A DNA stretch of 64,000 nt from UBA8337 sp965662725 (GTDB lineage Bacteria; Pseudomonadota; Alphaproteobacteria; RS24): positions 10,707 to 74,706 of the forward strand of contig CBFIIT010000004.1 of assembly GCA_965662725.1 (NCBI GenBank), read 5' to 3'. Below the pieces are notes generated by a model. That model made no database searches and was not told the DNA's origin. It saw only the letters and a list, made by a program, of their open reading frames with translations. The position numbers and the translations under genes were made by a program. Each line of letters begins with the position of its first letter. Within the stretch, counting starts at the first letter, position 1. This document shows positions 1 to 8,942 of the stretch, one piece after another.

Positions 1-93
1 CGCTTCATCGGCTGAAAAAGCAACATGGCCACGCGGCACGGGCACGCCATAGCTGCCCAATACTTGCTTGGCTTGATATTCATGAATATTCAT
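1..93 (-). CDS. sucC: Succinyl-CoA synthetase beta subunit, N-terminal 31 residues (cut by window edge)
   Basis: The reading frame starts at the ATG at 93-91 and runs off the left edge. It begins MNIHEYQAKQ and continues with GVPVPRG, the hallmark start of the ADP/GDP-forming succinyl-CoA ligase beta subunit (ATP-grasp). The enzyme couples succinyl-CoA cleavage to ATP or GTP formation in the TCA cycle. A GAGG element lies about 9 bases before the start. It follows mdh on the same strand, as in many alphaproteobacteria where mdh-sucC-sucD is conserved. A terminator-like hairpin separates it from mdh, so it may have its own promoter. Identity is sure; only the start is visible. Confidence 0.93.
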   Translation of the reverse strand, partial: MNIHEYQAKQVLGSYGVPVPRGHVAFSADEA

Positions 94-170
94 GGAAACT
101 GCCCTCACATCAGTTAAAAACTGAAGCGAAAATTAGCCCATGCAGCGGTCTGTCACAACCGCAAAAAGCA

Positions 171-197
171 CAAAAAAAGGCGCGATATATCGCGCCC
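171..197 (-). terminator. Rho-independent terminator after mdh
   Basis: On the minus strand a perfect inverted repeat (GGCGCGAT / ATCGCGCC) is followed by a run of seven T. It lies about 25 bases past the mdh stop, before sucC. Confidence 0.75.
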
Positions 198-222
198 TTT
201 CTTATTTTGAAAAACTGCCGGT

Positions 223-1185
223 TTATTTCAGCTTCGGATTGATTTTTTTACACGCATCCAACAAGCCCTTCACCGCTTTTACCGATTTGGTGAACATGGT
301 TTTTTCCTTGGCGTCGAGTTTAATCTCAACAACCCGCTCAACCCCTTTGGCACCGATAACCACCGGCACGCCGACATAAATATTTTTCTGACCATATTGG
401 CCGTTCAAATGCGCGGCGCAGGGCAGCACGCGCTTTTGGTCTTTCAAATAAGCCTCAGCCATTTCAATGGCGGAGGCGGCCGGTGCATAAAACGCAGAGC
501 CGGTTTTTAACAGGCCGACAATTTCAGCACCGCCATCGCGTGTACGTTGAACAATTTCGTCGATTTTCTTTTGCGTCGTCCATTTCATTTTCACCAGATC
601 CGGCAGCGGAATACCGGCAACAGTTGAATAACGCACAGACGGCACCATTGTATCGCCATGGCCACCCAGCACAAAAGCGGTAACGTCTTTGACCGACACT
701 TTAAATTCTTCAGCCAAGAAAGTACGAAAACGGGCGCTGTCCAAAACACCGGCCATGCCGACCACTTTGTTTTTCGGCAGACCTGAAAATTTTTGTAATG
801 CCCAAACCATCGCATCCAGCGGATTGGTGATGCAGATAACAAATGCGTTTGGCGCATATTTCTTAATGCCTTCGCCGACTTGCTGCATGACTTTCAGATT
901 AATCTCAATCAAATCGTCACGGCTCATGCCGGGCTTGCGCGGCACGCCGGCGGTTACGATAACCACATCCGCACCTTTAATGGCCGCGTAAGATTTCGAG
1001 CCTTTTAAATTGGCATCAAAATGACTGACCGGTGAACTTTGCAAAAGGTCGAGAGCCTTGCCTTGCGGAATACCGTCAACAATATCGAAAATAACAATAT
1101 CGCCCAATTCTTTCAGACCGGCCAGATGAGCCAGAGTGCCACCGATTTGGCCACCACCGATAAGGGCTATTTTATTGCGCGCCAT
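223..1185 (-). CDS. mdh: Malate dehydrogenase (LDH-like type)
   Basis: NAD-dependent malate dehydrogenase interconverts malate and oxaloacetate in the TCA cycle (cytoplasm). The 320 residues match the usual length of the alphaproteobacterial LDH-like family. The Rossmann motif GGGQIGG is at about 10-16 and the NAD-selective Asp at 34. Substrate-binding arginines are seen at 83 and 89 (VPRKPGMSR) and near 152. Asp149 and the catalytic His176 (GGHGDTM) are present. The ATG at 1185 follows AGGAGG with 8 bases spacing. It lies between zapE and sucC on the same strand, close to sdhCDAB, forming a TCA block. A 109-base gap upstream could hold its own promoter. Nothing is odd about it. Confidence 0.97.
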   Translation of the reverse strand: MARNKIALIGGGQIGGTLAHLAGLKELGDIVIFDIVDGIPQGKALDLLQSSPVSHFDANLKGSKSYAAIKGADVVIVTAGVPRKPGMSRDDLIEINLKVMQQVGEGIKKYAPNAFVICITNPLDAMVWALQKFSGLPKNKVVGMAGVLDSARFRTFLAEEFKVSVKDVTAFVLGGHGDTMVPSVRYSTVAGIPLPDLVKMKWTTQKKIDEIVQRTRDGGAEIVGLLKTGSAFYAPAASAIEMAEAYLKDQKRVLPCAAHLNGQYGQKNIYVGVPVVIGAKGVERVVEIKLDAKEKTMFTKSVKAVKGLLDACKKINPKLK

Positions 1186-1294
1186 GAATGCGTCCTCCTA
1201 GAGAATTTGATGGCCTGTCCCTAGCGGATTTATACCGCGCTTGCAAGTCTCAGCGAAAACTCCGACGCCATGAGAGCCGGTTTTTTTGCGTCTT

Positions 1295-2425
1295 TTACGC
1301 CTTGCTCTGTGCGCTGCCGATATGCGGCAAGGCCAAATAATCGCGCGATTGCATTTCCATTAGCCGCGAAACAGTACGTTCAAATTCAAACGCCTCATCG
1401 CCTTCCGGATAAAGCTTTTGCGGGCTGCCATCAGCCGAGGCGATAAGCTTCACTTTCGCTTCATAAAGCGCGTCAATCAGTGTCACAAAGCGCACTGCCT
1501 CATTTTTCTTTTGCGGTTCCAAAAGCGGCACATTATCCAGCACCAAAGTATGAAAATGCGCTGCCAAAGCGAGATAATCGGCAGCCCCGCGCGCTTCAAC
1601 ACAAAGCGCATCAAAACTGAGCCGCGCTACACCGCCGGCAGCGCGCGGCACCTGCAAGCTGCGGCCTTTTAAATCAAGCATGACCGGCGCTCCCGCCACG
1701 CCTTCCGTCAGGCTGGCAAAACGCTCATCCAAAGCGGCACGCGCGCGCGGCCCACATGGGCTGAACCAAACCGGCGCGGCGGTTAATCGAGCCAGTCGAT
1801 AATCCTTATCCGATAATAATTCATGCAGATGATGGCGCTGTTTCAAAAAATCGATAAACGGCAAAAACCGATGTCGGTTCAACCCGCCCTTATATAAATC
1901 ATCAGGATGGCGATTGGAGGTGGCGACCACGACAATGCCGGCCTCCAATAAAAGCGAAAACAGCCGCCCCAAAATCGACGCATCGGCAATATCTTTGACC
2001 TGCAATTCGTCAAAACATAAAAGCGTCACCTCGGCAGCAATCGCTTTGGCGACATCGGGCATCGGGTCACCGGATTTCGGATGCGCTTGGCGAAAGCTAT
2101 GAATGCGGGCATGCGTCTCTTGCATAAAGGCGTGAAAATGCACGCGGCGTTTTTTAGCAACCGGCGCAATGGAAAAAAACAAATCCATCAGCATGGATTT
2201 ACCGCGCCCGACCGCGCCGAATAAATATAGCCCTTGCGGCGGGCGGTTTTTTTTCAGCCCGAGTTTGGTTAACATCCCACCCGGTTGATAGGCGTCCAAA
2301 TCGTCATAAAGCCGGTCAAGCGCCTGCGCAGCATCCATTTGCGCGGCGTCTTCTGACACATCGCCATTCGCCACCAGCGCCTGATAGGCGGCACTTACCG
2401 GCAGATTTTCGCTTTCGCCTGTCAT
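1295..2425 (-). CDS. zapE: Cell division protein ZapE / AFG1-family ATPase
   Basis: AFG1/ZapE family P-loop ATPase of 376 residues, the normal length. Walker A GAVGRGKS is at about 70-77 and Walker B LLCFDELQV at about 135-143, followed by the family-typical KDIADA. In Escherichia coli ZapE modulates the FtsZ ring; the mitochondrial homologue AFG1 (LACE1) acts in respiratory-complex quality control. Its place between sdhCDAB and mdh fits the alphaproteobacterial habit of linking this gene to TCA and respiratory genes. It is separated from sdhB by the sdh terminator. Function in this organism is by family only. Confidence 0.93.
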   Translation of the reverse strand: MTGESENLPVSAAYQALVANGDVSEDAAQMDAAQALDRLYDDLDAYQPGGMLTKLGLKKNRPPQGLYLFGAVGRGKSMLMDLFFSIAPVAKKRRVHFHAFMQETHARIHSFRQAHPKSGDPMPDVAKAIAAEVTLLCFDELQVKDIADASILGRLFSLLLEAGIVVVATSNRHPDDLYKGGLNRHRFLPFIDFLKQRHHLHELLSDKDYRLARLTAAPVWFSPCGPRARAALDERFASLTEGVAGAPVMLDLKGRSLQVPRAAGGVARLSFDALCVEARGAADYLALAAHFHTLVLDNVPLLEPQKKNEAVRFVTLIDALYEAKVKLIASADGSPQKLYPEGDEAFEFERTVSRLMEMQSRDYLALPHIGSAQSKA

Positions 2426-2502
2426 CGGCTACGGGTTAAAGCCCTTGCGCTGTTTTGGCAAGAATATTGCGCCCTCATTTGGCGCAAAACAAATCAGCGC
2501 AT

Positions 2503-2538
2503 AAAAAACCCCGCCTGCTTTTGTGCCAGCAGACGGGG
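2503..2538 (-). terminator. Rho-independent terminator of sdhCDAB
   Basis: Minus-strand stem of 11 pairs (CCCCGTCTGCT with AGCAGGCGGGG, one G-U pair), a loop of about 8 bases, then a TTTTTT tract. It begins 24 bases after the sdhB stop. Confidence 0.88.
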
Positions 2539-2561
2539 TAATTGTTAAAAAGAATGGCGGA

Positions 2562-3341
2562 CTAAACTTCGCGTTCAACCATCATTTTCTTGATTTCAGA
2601 GATTGCTTTTGCCGGTGACAAGCCTTTCGGGCAAGCCTTGGCGCAATTCATGATTGTGTGACAGCGATAGACGCGGAACGGGTCTTCCAAATCATCCAAA
2701 CGCTCGCCGGTTTTCTCATCGCGACTGTCAGCCAACCAACGATAGGCTTGCAGCAATACGGCAGGACCCAGATATTTATCGGAATTCCACCAATAGCTGG
2801 GGCAAGAGGTTGAGCAGCAAGCGCATAAAATACACTCATATAAGCCGTCCAATTGCTCGCGATCTTCGCGGCTTTGCTGCCACTCATTTTGCGGCTTCGG
2901 CGTATCGGTTTTGAGCCATGGCTCAATCGACTGATATTGCGCATAAAGATTGCTCAGATCAGGCACCAAATCCTTAATCACCGGCATATGCGGCAGCGGA
3001 TAAATGGTGATATCGCCTTTCACATCATCCAGCCCTTTCGTGCAGGCCAGCGTGTTTTGCCCGTCAATATTCATCGCGCAAGAACCGCAAATACCTTCAC
3101 GGCAAGAGCGACGAAACGTCAGGGTCGAGTCAATTTCGTTTTTCACCTTAATCAGCGCATCCAGAACCATCGGCCCGCAATCATCGGCATCAATCGTATA
3201 GCTGTCGACGCGCGGATTATCCGCATCATCGGGGTTCCAGCGATAGATTTTCAGCGTCCGCGGTTTCTTCGCCGCTTCCGGTGTCGGATGGACAACGCCT
3301 TTTTTAACTTTCGAGTTGCTTGGTAGAGCAATTTCAACCAT
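2562..3341 (-). CDS. sdhB: Succinate dehydrogenase iron-sulfur subunit
   Basis: Electron-transfer subunit of complex II, carrying electrons from the SdhA FAD to quinone. The [2Fe-2S] ligands are C80, C85, C88 and C100 (CREGICGSC then a further Cys). The second domain has CILCACCSTSC at 170-180 and CHTIMNCAKACPKG near 227-240, which supply the [4Fe-4S] set (C170, C173, C176, C237) and the [3Fe-4S] set (C180, C227, C233) by analogy with the E. coli enzyme. Length 259 residues is normal. It is the last gene of the operon sdhC-sdhD-sdhA-sdhB, 9 bases after sdhA, and is followed by a strong terminator. Confidence 0.97.
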   Translation of the reverse strand: MVEIALPSNSKVKKGVVHPTPEAAKKPRTLKIYRWNPDDADNPRVDSYTIDADDCGPMVLDALIKVKNEIDSTLTFRRSCREGICGSCAMNIDGQNTLACTKGLDDVKGDITIYPLPHMPVIKDLVPDLSNLYAQYQSIEPWLKTDTPKPQNEWQQSREDREQLDGLYECILCACCSTSCPSYWWNSDKYLGPAVLLQAYRWLADSRDEKTGERLDDLEDPFRVYRCHTIMNCAKACPKGLSPAKAISEIKKMMVEREV

Positions 3342-3350
3342 TTGAGCCCC

Positions 3351-5135
3351 CTAGTAAACCCGAGCTTTCGGCTCGATATAGCTGACCTCATTGGTCAAAG
3401 TATAATTATGCACGCCGCGATAATCGATTTTGGCTTTACCCTTCGCATCGACATAAGCCAGCGTATGTTTCATCCAACCCTCATCATCGCGATCCGGGAA
3501 GTCTTCCCGCGCATGGCCGCCTCGGCTTTCTTTACGGGCATTCGCCCCTTCCACTGTGGCGATGGCTTGGACGATGAGATTGTCAAATTCCAGCGTTTCA
3601 ATCAGGTCCGAATTCCATACCAAAGAGCGGTCGGCAATGCCGATATCATCCATTGCATTGACCACTTTTTGCATCCGATTGCAGCCCTCCTCCAGCACGT
3701 CACCGGTGCGGAAAACAGCGCAGTTTTCTTGCATGGCTTTTTGCATTTCGAGGCGTAATTCAGCCGTCGGGGTCGAGCCTTCCGCATTACGGAAACGCTC
3801 CAAACGATCGATTGCTTCGCTGCCGGCATTGCCTGCCAGCGGCGCAAAGCCTTCATTCGGGTCGACAATTTCAGCCGTGCGAATGGCTGATGCGCGACCG
3901 AATACCACCAGGTCAATCAATGAGTTTGACCCCAAACGATTGGCCCCATGCACAGACACACAAGCCGCCTCGCCAATGGCCATCAGACCGGGCACGGTGC
4001 GCTCGGCATCATCGGCCGTTGGGTTCAATACTTCGCCATGATAATTGGTCGGAATGCCGCCCATATTATAATGCACGGTCGGCAATACCGGAATCGGCTC
4101 TTTGGTAACGTCAACGCCGGCAAAAATCCGGGCGCTTTCGGAAATACCCGGCAAGCGTTCAGCCAAAACATCCGGATCCAAATGGTCCAGATGCAAATAA
4201 ATATGATCATTATTGGCACCGACGCCGCGGCCTTCGCGAATTTCAATGGTCATCGAACGCGACACCACATCGCGCGAGGCCAGATCCTTGGCCGATGGGG
4301 CATAACGCTCCATAAAGCGTTCCCCTTCGGAGTTGATGAGAATGCCGCCTTCACCGCGTGAGCCTTCGGTAATCAGACAACCGGCACCATAAATACCGGT
4401 CGGGTGAAACTGCACAAATTCCATATCCTGCAAAGGAAGTCCGGCGCGGATAACCATGGCCGAGCCGTCGCCTGTGCAAGTATGCGCTGAAGTGGCGGAG
4501 AAATAAGCACGACCATAACCGCCGGTTGCCAATATTACTTGCTTGGCTTGGAAGCGGTGCAACTGACCGGTCGCCATTTCCAATGCGGTGACGCCAACAC
4601 AACGGTCGTCTTCCATCATCAAATCAAGCGCAAAATATTCGATAAAAAACTCAGTGTCATAGCGCAGCGATTGGCCGTAAAGCGTGTGCAAAATCGCGTG
4701 ACCGGTACGGTCGGCGGCGGCGCATGTGCGCTGCGCAATGCCTTCACCGAAATTGGTCGTCATGCCACCAAATGGGCGCTGGTAAATTTTGCCTTCTTCG
4801 GTACGCGAAAACGGCACGCCGAAATGCTCCAGCTCATAAACCGCTTCCGGCGCATTGCGACACAAATACTCAATCGCATCTTGGTCGCCCAGCCAGTCAG
4901 ATCCTTTGACCGTGTCATACATATGCCAGCGCCAATCATCATCGCCCATATTGCCCAGTGCGGCAGAAATGCCGCCTTGCGCCGCAACCGTATGCGAACG
5001 GGTCGGAAAGACTTTTGAAATACAGGCGGTTTTCAAACCGCGTTCGGCGCACCCCAAAGCGGCCCGCAAACCGGAACCGCCGGCGCCAACAACAACAACG
5101 TCAAATTGGTGATCGATGAACTCATGTGAACTCAT
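3351..5135 (-). CDS. sdhA: Succinate dehydrogenase flavoprotein subunit
   Basis: Catalytic subunit of complex II that oxidises succinate to fumarate. The 594 residues fit the family. The FAD-binding GAGGSG is at 17-22. RSHTVAAQGG at about 46-55 includes the histidine (H48) that carries covalent FAD in the family. HPTGIYGAG and RGEGG are the substrate-site blocks, and the C-terminal region has the GGHAREDFPDRDD active-site-proximal motif. It sits between sdhD and sdhB with short spacing, so the four genes are one transcription unit. The start at 5135 has AGGAG-type spacing and matches family starts. Confidence 0.98.
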   Translation of the reverse strand: MSSHEFIDHQFDVVVVGAGGSGLRAALGCAERGLKTACISKVFPTRSHTVAAQGGISAALGNMGDDDWRWHMYDTVKGSDWLGDQDAIEYLCRNAPEAVYELEHFGVPFSRTEEGKIYQRPFGGMTTNFGEGIAQRTCAAADRTGHAILHTLYGQSLRYDTEFFIEYFALDLMMEDDRCVGVTALEMATGQLHRFQAKQVILATGGYGRAYFSATSAHTCTGDGSAMVIRAGLPLQDMEFVQFHPTGIYGAGCLITEGSRGEGGILINSEGERFMERYAPSAKDLASRDVVSRSMTIEIREGRGVGANNDHIYLHLDHLDPDVLAERLPGISESARIFAGVDVTKEPIPVLPTVHYNMGGIPTNYHGEVLNPTADDAERTVPGLMAIGEAACVSVHGANRLGSNSLIDLVVFGRASAIRTAEIVDPNEGFAPLAGNAGSEAIDRLERFRNAEGSTPTAELRLEMQKAMQENCAVFRTGDVLEEGCNRMQKVVNAMDDIGIADRSLVWNSDLIETLEFDNLIVQAIATVEGANARKESRGGHAREDFPDRDDEGWMKHTLAYVDAKGKAKIDYRGVHNYTLTNEVSYIEPKARVY

Positions 5136-5171
5136 TTTTATCTCCTACAAGCCTTTCGCGGCCATAATCCC

Positions 5172-5552
5172 TTAACCAATTACCAGCTTGATAACCGCCA
5201 AGGCGCAAGCCACGGCAACGGTCAGAGCAAAAAACTGATTGGCGATAAGCGCCAGCAGCTTGCTGGCCTCGCCGTGAATATAATCTTCAATCACCACTTG
5301 CAGGCCGAGGCGCATATGATGCGTGGCTGACAAAATCAGCAATAGCATGATAACGCCGACAACCGGATGACCGAGAAACGCGGTCATGGTGGTGTAATCG
5401 CTACCGGCATGGACAACCAAAGCGCCGACCAAAAACATGGTCAGCGGGATATTGGCCAAAGCGGTAACCCGTTGCATCCAGAAATGTTCAGTGCCTTTTT
5501 TGGCTGAGCCGAGGCCGCGCGCGCGCGACAAAGGAGTGCGCATATCACTCAT
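5172..5552 (-). CDS. sdhD: Succinate dehydrogenase membrane anchor subunit SdhD
   Basis: Membrane anchor of complex II, about 126 residues with three hydrophobic segments and the haem-ligand region SATHHMRLGLQVVIEDYIH. The start is taken at the ATG at 5552-5550, which overlaps the sdhC stop by one base (TAATG). AGGAG lies 7 bases upstream, whereas the longer frame opening at 5588 has no comparable site. Together with SdhC it binds haem b and quinone in the cytoplasmic membrane. The overlap points to translational coupling with sdhC. Confidence 0.92.
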   Translation of the reverse strand: MSDMRTPLSRARGLGSAKKGTEHFWMQRVTALANIPLTMFLVGALVVHAGSDYTTMTAFLGHPVVGVIMLLLILSATHHMRLGLQVVIEDYIHGEASKLLALIANQFFALTVAVACALAVIKLVIG

Positions 5553-5956
5553 TACAAAACTCCTAAATAAGCATAAGCCAAAACCCAAACAATGAGGGTC
5601 AGAACCGGCGGCAAAAAGGCGGTGATACGTGCCAAAATTTCGACATGACGCAAATCAAAGCCGCGGCCGGTATCCCAAACAAAATGGCGAAGCCCACCAA
5701 ACATATGATGCAACAAAGCCCATGTGTAACCGAATAAAACCAAACGACCATACCAAGCCGATGACACGGCTTGTACTTGCGCATAAGCTTCCGGGCCGGT
5801 TGCCGCGGCAAGCAACCACCAAGCCAGCAAAAGCGTTCCGGCATAAAGTGCCACACCGGTGGCGCGATGCAAAATCGACAGCATCATGGTCAAAGTCCAG
5901 CGGTAAATCTGGATATGCGGCGATAATGGCCGCGCCGAATTGGTTTGTTCAGACAT
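5552..5956 (-). CDS. sdhC: Succinate dehydrogenase cytochrome b556 subunit SdhC
   Basis: First gene of the sdh operon, 134 residues with three membrane segments. SILHRATGVALYAG is the SdhC signature around the quinone site, and LHHMFGGLRHFVWD carries the probable axial haem histidine. Starts at 5956 with AGGAG 7 bases upstream. A possible promoter lies just ahead (5987-6015). Confidence 0.95.
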   Translation of the reverse strand: MSEQTNSARPLSPHIQIYRWTLTMMLSILHRATGVALYAGTLLLAWWLLAAATGPEAYAQVQAVSSAWYGRLVLFGYTWALLHHMFGGLRHFVWDTGRGFDLRHVEILARITAFLPPVLTLIVWVLAYAYLGVL

Positions 5957-5986
5957 AGGTAAGCTCCTGATATTCCCCAGCTGCAG

Positions 5987-6015
5987 TATATACAGAAATG
6001 AGCAGACATGGCCAA
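5987..6015 (-). promoter_or_regulatory. Possible sigma-70-type promoter of sdhCDAB
   Basis: On the minus strand TTGGCC (6015-6010) and TATATA (5992-5987) are separated by exactly 17 bases, about 30 bases before the sdhC start. Pattern only; no transcript data. Confidence 0.4.
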
Positions 6016-6062
6016 GCCGCTATACGCGACAGGCAGTCGCAGGAAATTTTTCTAAAAGCCGT

Positions 6063-7115
6063 TCAAAAACGCGGCATGGCCAGCCAAATATCGAGGTCCA
6101 AAATCACCCCATCGGCATATTTGCCATCGGCCTCTCGCAACACCATATCGCCGACCGGCCGATTTTTCACCAAAACCTGCCTTAGCCGCAACGCCCCAAT
6201 ATCGGGCCGCGCGTCAAATTCAGCCTTATCCAAAACTTCGCTCCAGCCATAAATCGTGTCACCGGCAAAAGTCGGGGCGGCATGACTGCCGCCATTTAAG
6301 GCCAAAATCGCGCCGCCATTTTCAAGCCCGTTAAAACCCATTGCATGAACATGCGAAATCATATGGCCGCCATAAATCAGCCTTTTGCCGAACCGGCTTT
6401 GGCTTTGCAAATGCGCATCAAAATGCACCGCCGCATTATTTTGATAAGCCCGGGTCGCCAGCATATGCTCGGCTTCTTCCATGGTCGTACCATCGCCATG
6501 CGCGTATTTTTCACCGATTGCAAAATCGTCAAAGCCACGCGCGCTGCCGGTCGCCGCGCTATCCCATGCGCCATAATCAGCATGCGGCGCGGCCAAATCT
6601 GCCGCCGCCACCGCCGCCGGCATATCCGGCCATATCGTCTCCGGCGCCGCCGCGTCTTTATTTTGTTTTTTCACCATCACCCAGCGCACATAAGAGAGAA
6701 TGATTTCATCTTGCTGGTTAAGACCTTGCGTTTCCACCATCACCAAGCCGCTCTCGCCGCTTTTATTTTCGCGCAAACCGATAATCGTCGAGCGCGCCGA
6801 TAGCGTGTCACCGGCAAAAACCGGTTTTAAAAACCGCCCTTGCGCATAGCCCAAATTGGCCACGGCATGGCGCGAAATATCAGGCACGGATTTGCCGAAA
6901 ATAATATGAAAAACCAGCCATTCATTGAGCGGCATGTCAGCCAGTCCCAATTTTTCGGCAAAGGGCCGCGCCGCGTAAAGCGCTTGGCGGCCGCCATAAA
7001 GCGCCTGATAAAGCGCTGCATCGCCTTGTGTCAATGTGCGTGGCACGGCGTGCTCTATCAGCTCACCAAGTGTGAAATCTTCGAAATATCGGCCTGCCGG
7101 GTAGATGTCACTCAT
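6063..7115 (-). CDS. mch: MaoC-family dehydratase, probable mesaconyl-CoA hydratase
   Basis: A 350-residue double hot-dog MaoC-type hydratase. Features are an N-terminal PAGRYFEDF segment, a first hydratase half to about residue 150, and a second half starting near GFDDFAIGEKYAHGDGTTM with GGHMISH. Length and layout match mesaconyl-CoA (beta-methylmalyl-CoA) hydratase of the ethylmalonyl-CoA pathway, which interconverts mesaconyl-CoA and beta-methylmalyl-CoA. It lies 3 bases after a malyl-CoA thioesterase/lyase-like gene, the expected partner. The pathway assignment is an inference, since crotonyl-CoA carboxylase/reductase is not in the window. Other MaoC substrates remain possible. Confidence 0.78.
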   Translation of the reverse strand: MSDIYPAGRYFEDFTLGELIEHAVPRTLTQGDAALYQALYGGRQALYAARPFAEKLGLADMPLNEWLVFHIIFGKSVPDISRHAVANLGYAQGRFLKPVFAGDTLSARSTIIGLRENKSGESGLVMVETQGLNQQDEIILSYVRWVMVKKQNKDAAAPETIWPDMPAAVAAADLAAPHADYGAWDSAATGSARGFDDFAIGEKYAHGDGTTMEEAEHMLATRAYQNNAAVHFDAHLQSQSRFGKRLIYGGHMISHVHAMGFNGLENGGAILALNGGSHAAPTFAGDTIYGWSEVLDKAEFDARPDIGALRLRQVLVKNRPVGDMVLREADGKYADGVILDLDIWLAMPRF

Positions 7116-7117
7116 TG

Positions 7118-7142
7118 ATTATCCTGCTTCATTATCCTGCTT
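7118..7142 (-). repeat. 13-bp tandem duplication spanning the stop codon of the CoA-lyase gene
   Basis: A 12-base sequence occurs at 7118-7129 and again at 7131-7142 (period 13). On the minus strand the downstream copy contains the TAA stop (7121-7119) of the gene ending at 7119. One of five stop-spanning duplications in this window. Confidence 0.8.
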
Positions 7143-8021
7143 GGCAGCAATCGCTTCGGCAATCACCAAAAGGCGCGCGGCAATATCGCGATGCAAAAGC
7201 TCAGTCATTTTGCCGTTTACTTTCAACACGCCTTGGCCGGCATTGGCCGGGTCAGCAAAAGCGGCCACCACATCACGCGCCTGTGTCACTTCGTCATCCG
7301 ACGGGCCAAAAATCTCATTACATGGGGCCAGCTGGCTTGGGTGAATAAGCGTCTTGCCGTCAAACCCCATATCGCTGCCTTGCCGACACTCATCCTGAAA
7401 CCCGTCCGCATCGGCAATATCATTAAACACACCATCCAAAGCGCATAGCCCATATTGACGCGCCGCCAGCAAGGCCATGGATAAAGCAGTGATTAACGGC
7501 GCGCGGCCTTTCACCAAACCGGCTTGCAGTTCTTTGGCCAAATCATTTGTCCCCATGACAAAGCCGGATAGCGGCGTATCATCGGCACGCGCGGCCAATG
7601 ATTGGATATTGAATATCGCTCCAGGGGTCTCGACCATAATCCATAAAGCGCATGTCTCCGGCACTTGGGTAGCCAATGCGTCAATTTCTTCGATCCGCGA
7701 AACTTTGGGAGCCAGCACCGCATCGGGGGCGGCATTTTTAGGCAAGGCTTTTAACGCCGCCAAATCATCCGTTCCCCAAGCCGTATCCAGCCCGTTTATG
7801 CGCACCACCAATTCACGCGCGCCATAGCCACCCTGTGTCAGAGCTGCGCAAATTTGCCCGCGCGCTTCCGCTTTGGCATCCGGCGCCACCGCATCTTCCA
7901 AATCCAATATCAGGCAATCGGCATCGAGGCTGCGCGCTTTTTCCAAAGCGCGCGCATTGGCCCCCGGCATATAAAGCGCTGAGCGGCGTGGCCGAATAGA
8001 AGCAGAATTTTCAGATGTCAT
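7119..8021 (-). CDS. HpcH/HpaI-type CoA-ester lyase, probable (3S)-malyl-CoA thioesterase (Mcl2-like)
   Basis: A 300-residue TIM-barrel protein of the citrate lyase beta / malyl-CoA lyase family. The start has RRSALYMPGANARALEKA, then the metal-site strand LDLEDAVAPDAK at about 39-50, the VRINGLDT arginine, and VMVET-like (IMVETPGA) with GTNDLAKE. The RSALYMPG opening and about 290-residue length resemble (3S)-malyl-CoA thioesterase (Mcl2) more than the longer Mcl1 lyase. Cleavage would give malate from malyl-CoA, feeding the adjacent TCA genes. It is the first gene of a pair with the MaoC hydratase. The C-terminal codons and stop lie in a 13-bp duplication. Confidence 0.75.
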   Translation of the reverse strand: MTSENSASIRPRRSALYMPGANARALEKARSLDADCLILDLEDAVAPDAKAEARGQICAALTQGGYGARELVVRINGLDTAWGTDDLAALKALPKNAAPDAVLAPKVSRIEEIDALATQVPETCALWIMVETPGAIFNIQSLAARADDTPLSGFVMGTNDLAKELQAGLVKGRAPLITALSMALLAARQYGLCALDGVFNDIADADGFQDECRQGSDMGFDGKTLIHPSQLAPCNEIFGPSDDEVTQARDVVAAFADPANAGQGVLKVNGKMTELLHRDIAARLLVIAEAIAAKQDNEAG

Positions 8022-8080
8022 TGCAGGGAATCTCCACGTAAAATCAAACTTAGTTTAGCGGCTTGCCGAAGAGGAGCAAG

Positions 8081-8935
8081 ATGCAAGGTCAACAAAGCAG
8101 CACCGGCAGCATATTTGTGATGTCGAGCCAAGTGGTCAGCGGTCAGGTCGGCCTGAAAGCGGTACTGCCGGCTTTGCGCGCCACAGCTTATGAGGCCGTG
8201 ACCCTGCCGACCACGCTATTGGCGGCGCATCCGGCCGCTTTTCCGGATAATGGCCCGCCTGCCGGTGGGCCGATTGCGGCGGATGAAATGCGCGCTATCG
8301 GCGATTGGCTGCTTGAGACAGGCGCGTTGGATAATTGCGTCGCCGTGCTAACCGGCTATATGCCGAGCGCGGCGCATATCGATGTCGCCGCCGCTTTGAC
8401 GGCGCGGCTGAAAGCGCATAACCCCAATATAATCTATTGTTGTGACCCGATATGCGGCGATGATGGGCGGCTTTATTTGCCGCCCGAAGTGATGCATGGC
8501 TTGCGCGACAGATTATTGCCAATGGCCGATATTGCGACGCCGAATTTATTTGAATTGCAAATGCTGGCCGGTTTGGAAGGCTTTGCCGATGAAGTTGAAA
8601 TTATCGAGACGGCGCGGGAATTAAACGTGCCTCAAATGCTGGTCACCTCAGCACCGGCACCGGAAGGGCGCATTGCCAGCCTATTGATCGGCGATGAAAT
8701 ATTGCGCTGCGAAACGGCCAAAGCGCCCGCCGCGCCGCATGGCATGGGCGATTTCTTCGCCGCGCTTTATTTATCGCTTTATTTATCGGGCGAGCCGAAA
8801 GCCTTGGGCATTGCCAGCGCCACCATGGCGCAAATGACACTGGCCAATATGCAAACCGCCAGCCTGCCGCACGGGCCTGTGCCTTTGGCGGCAGCCGCCA
8901 TTCAAGACAAGCTGCCAGACCCGAAAAATAATTGA
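8081..8935 (+). CDS. pdxY: Pyridoxal kinase (PdxY-type ribokinase superfamily)
   Basis: Phosphorylates pyridoxal/pyridoxine in the B6 salvage pathway. The 284-residue protein opens with FVMSSQVVSGQVG, the PdxK/PdxY substrate loop. It has CDPICGDDGRLY (metal/ATP motif), TPNLFELQMLAG, and near the C-terminus HGMGDFFAALYLS, in which the Asp is the catalytic base. The ATG at 8081 is chosen because GAGGAG precedes it by 4 bases; an in-frame TTG at 8063 lies upstream of that site and is unlikely. It is the lone plus-strand gene between two minus-strand blocks, and its stop is 7 bases from the convergent asd stop. Confidence 0.9.
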   Translation: MQGQQSSTGSIFVMSSQVVSGQVGLKAVLPALRATAYEAVTLPTTLLAAHPAAFPDNGPPAGGPIAADEMRAIGDWLLETGALDNCVAVLTGYMPSAAHIDVAAALTARLKAHNPNIIYCCDPICGDDGRLYLPPEVMHGLRDRLLPMADIATPNLFELQMLAGLEGFADEVEIIETARELNVPQMLVTSAPAPEGRIASLLIGDEILRCETAKAPAAPHGMGDFFAALYLSLYLSGEPKALGIASATMAQMTLANMQTASLPHGPVPLAAAAIQDKLPDPKNN

Positions 8936-8942
8936 CCTGACG

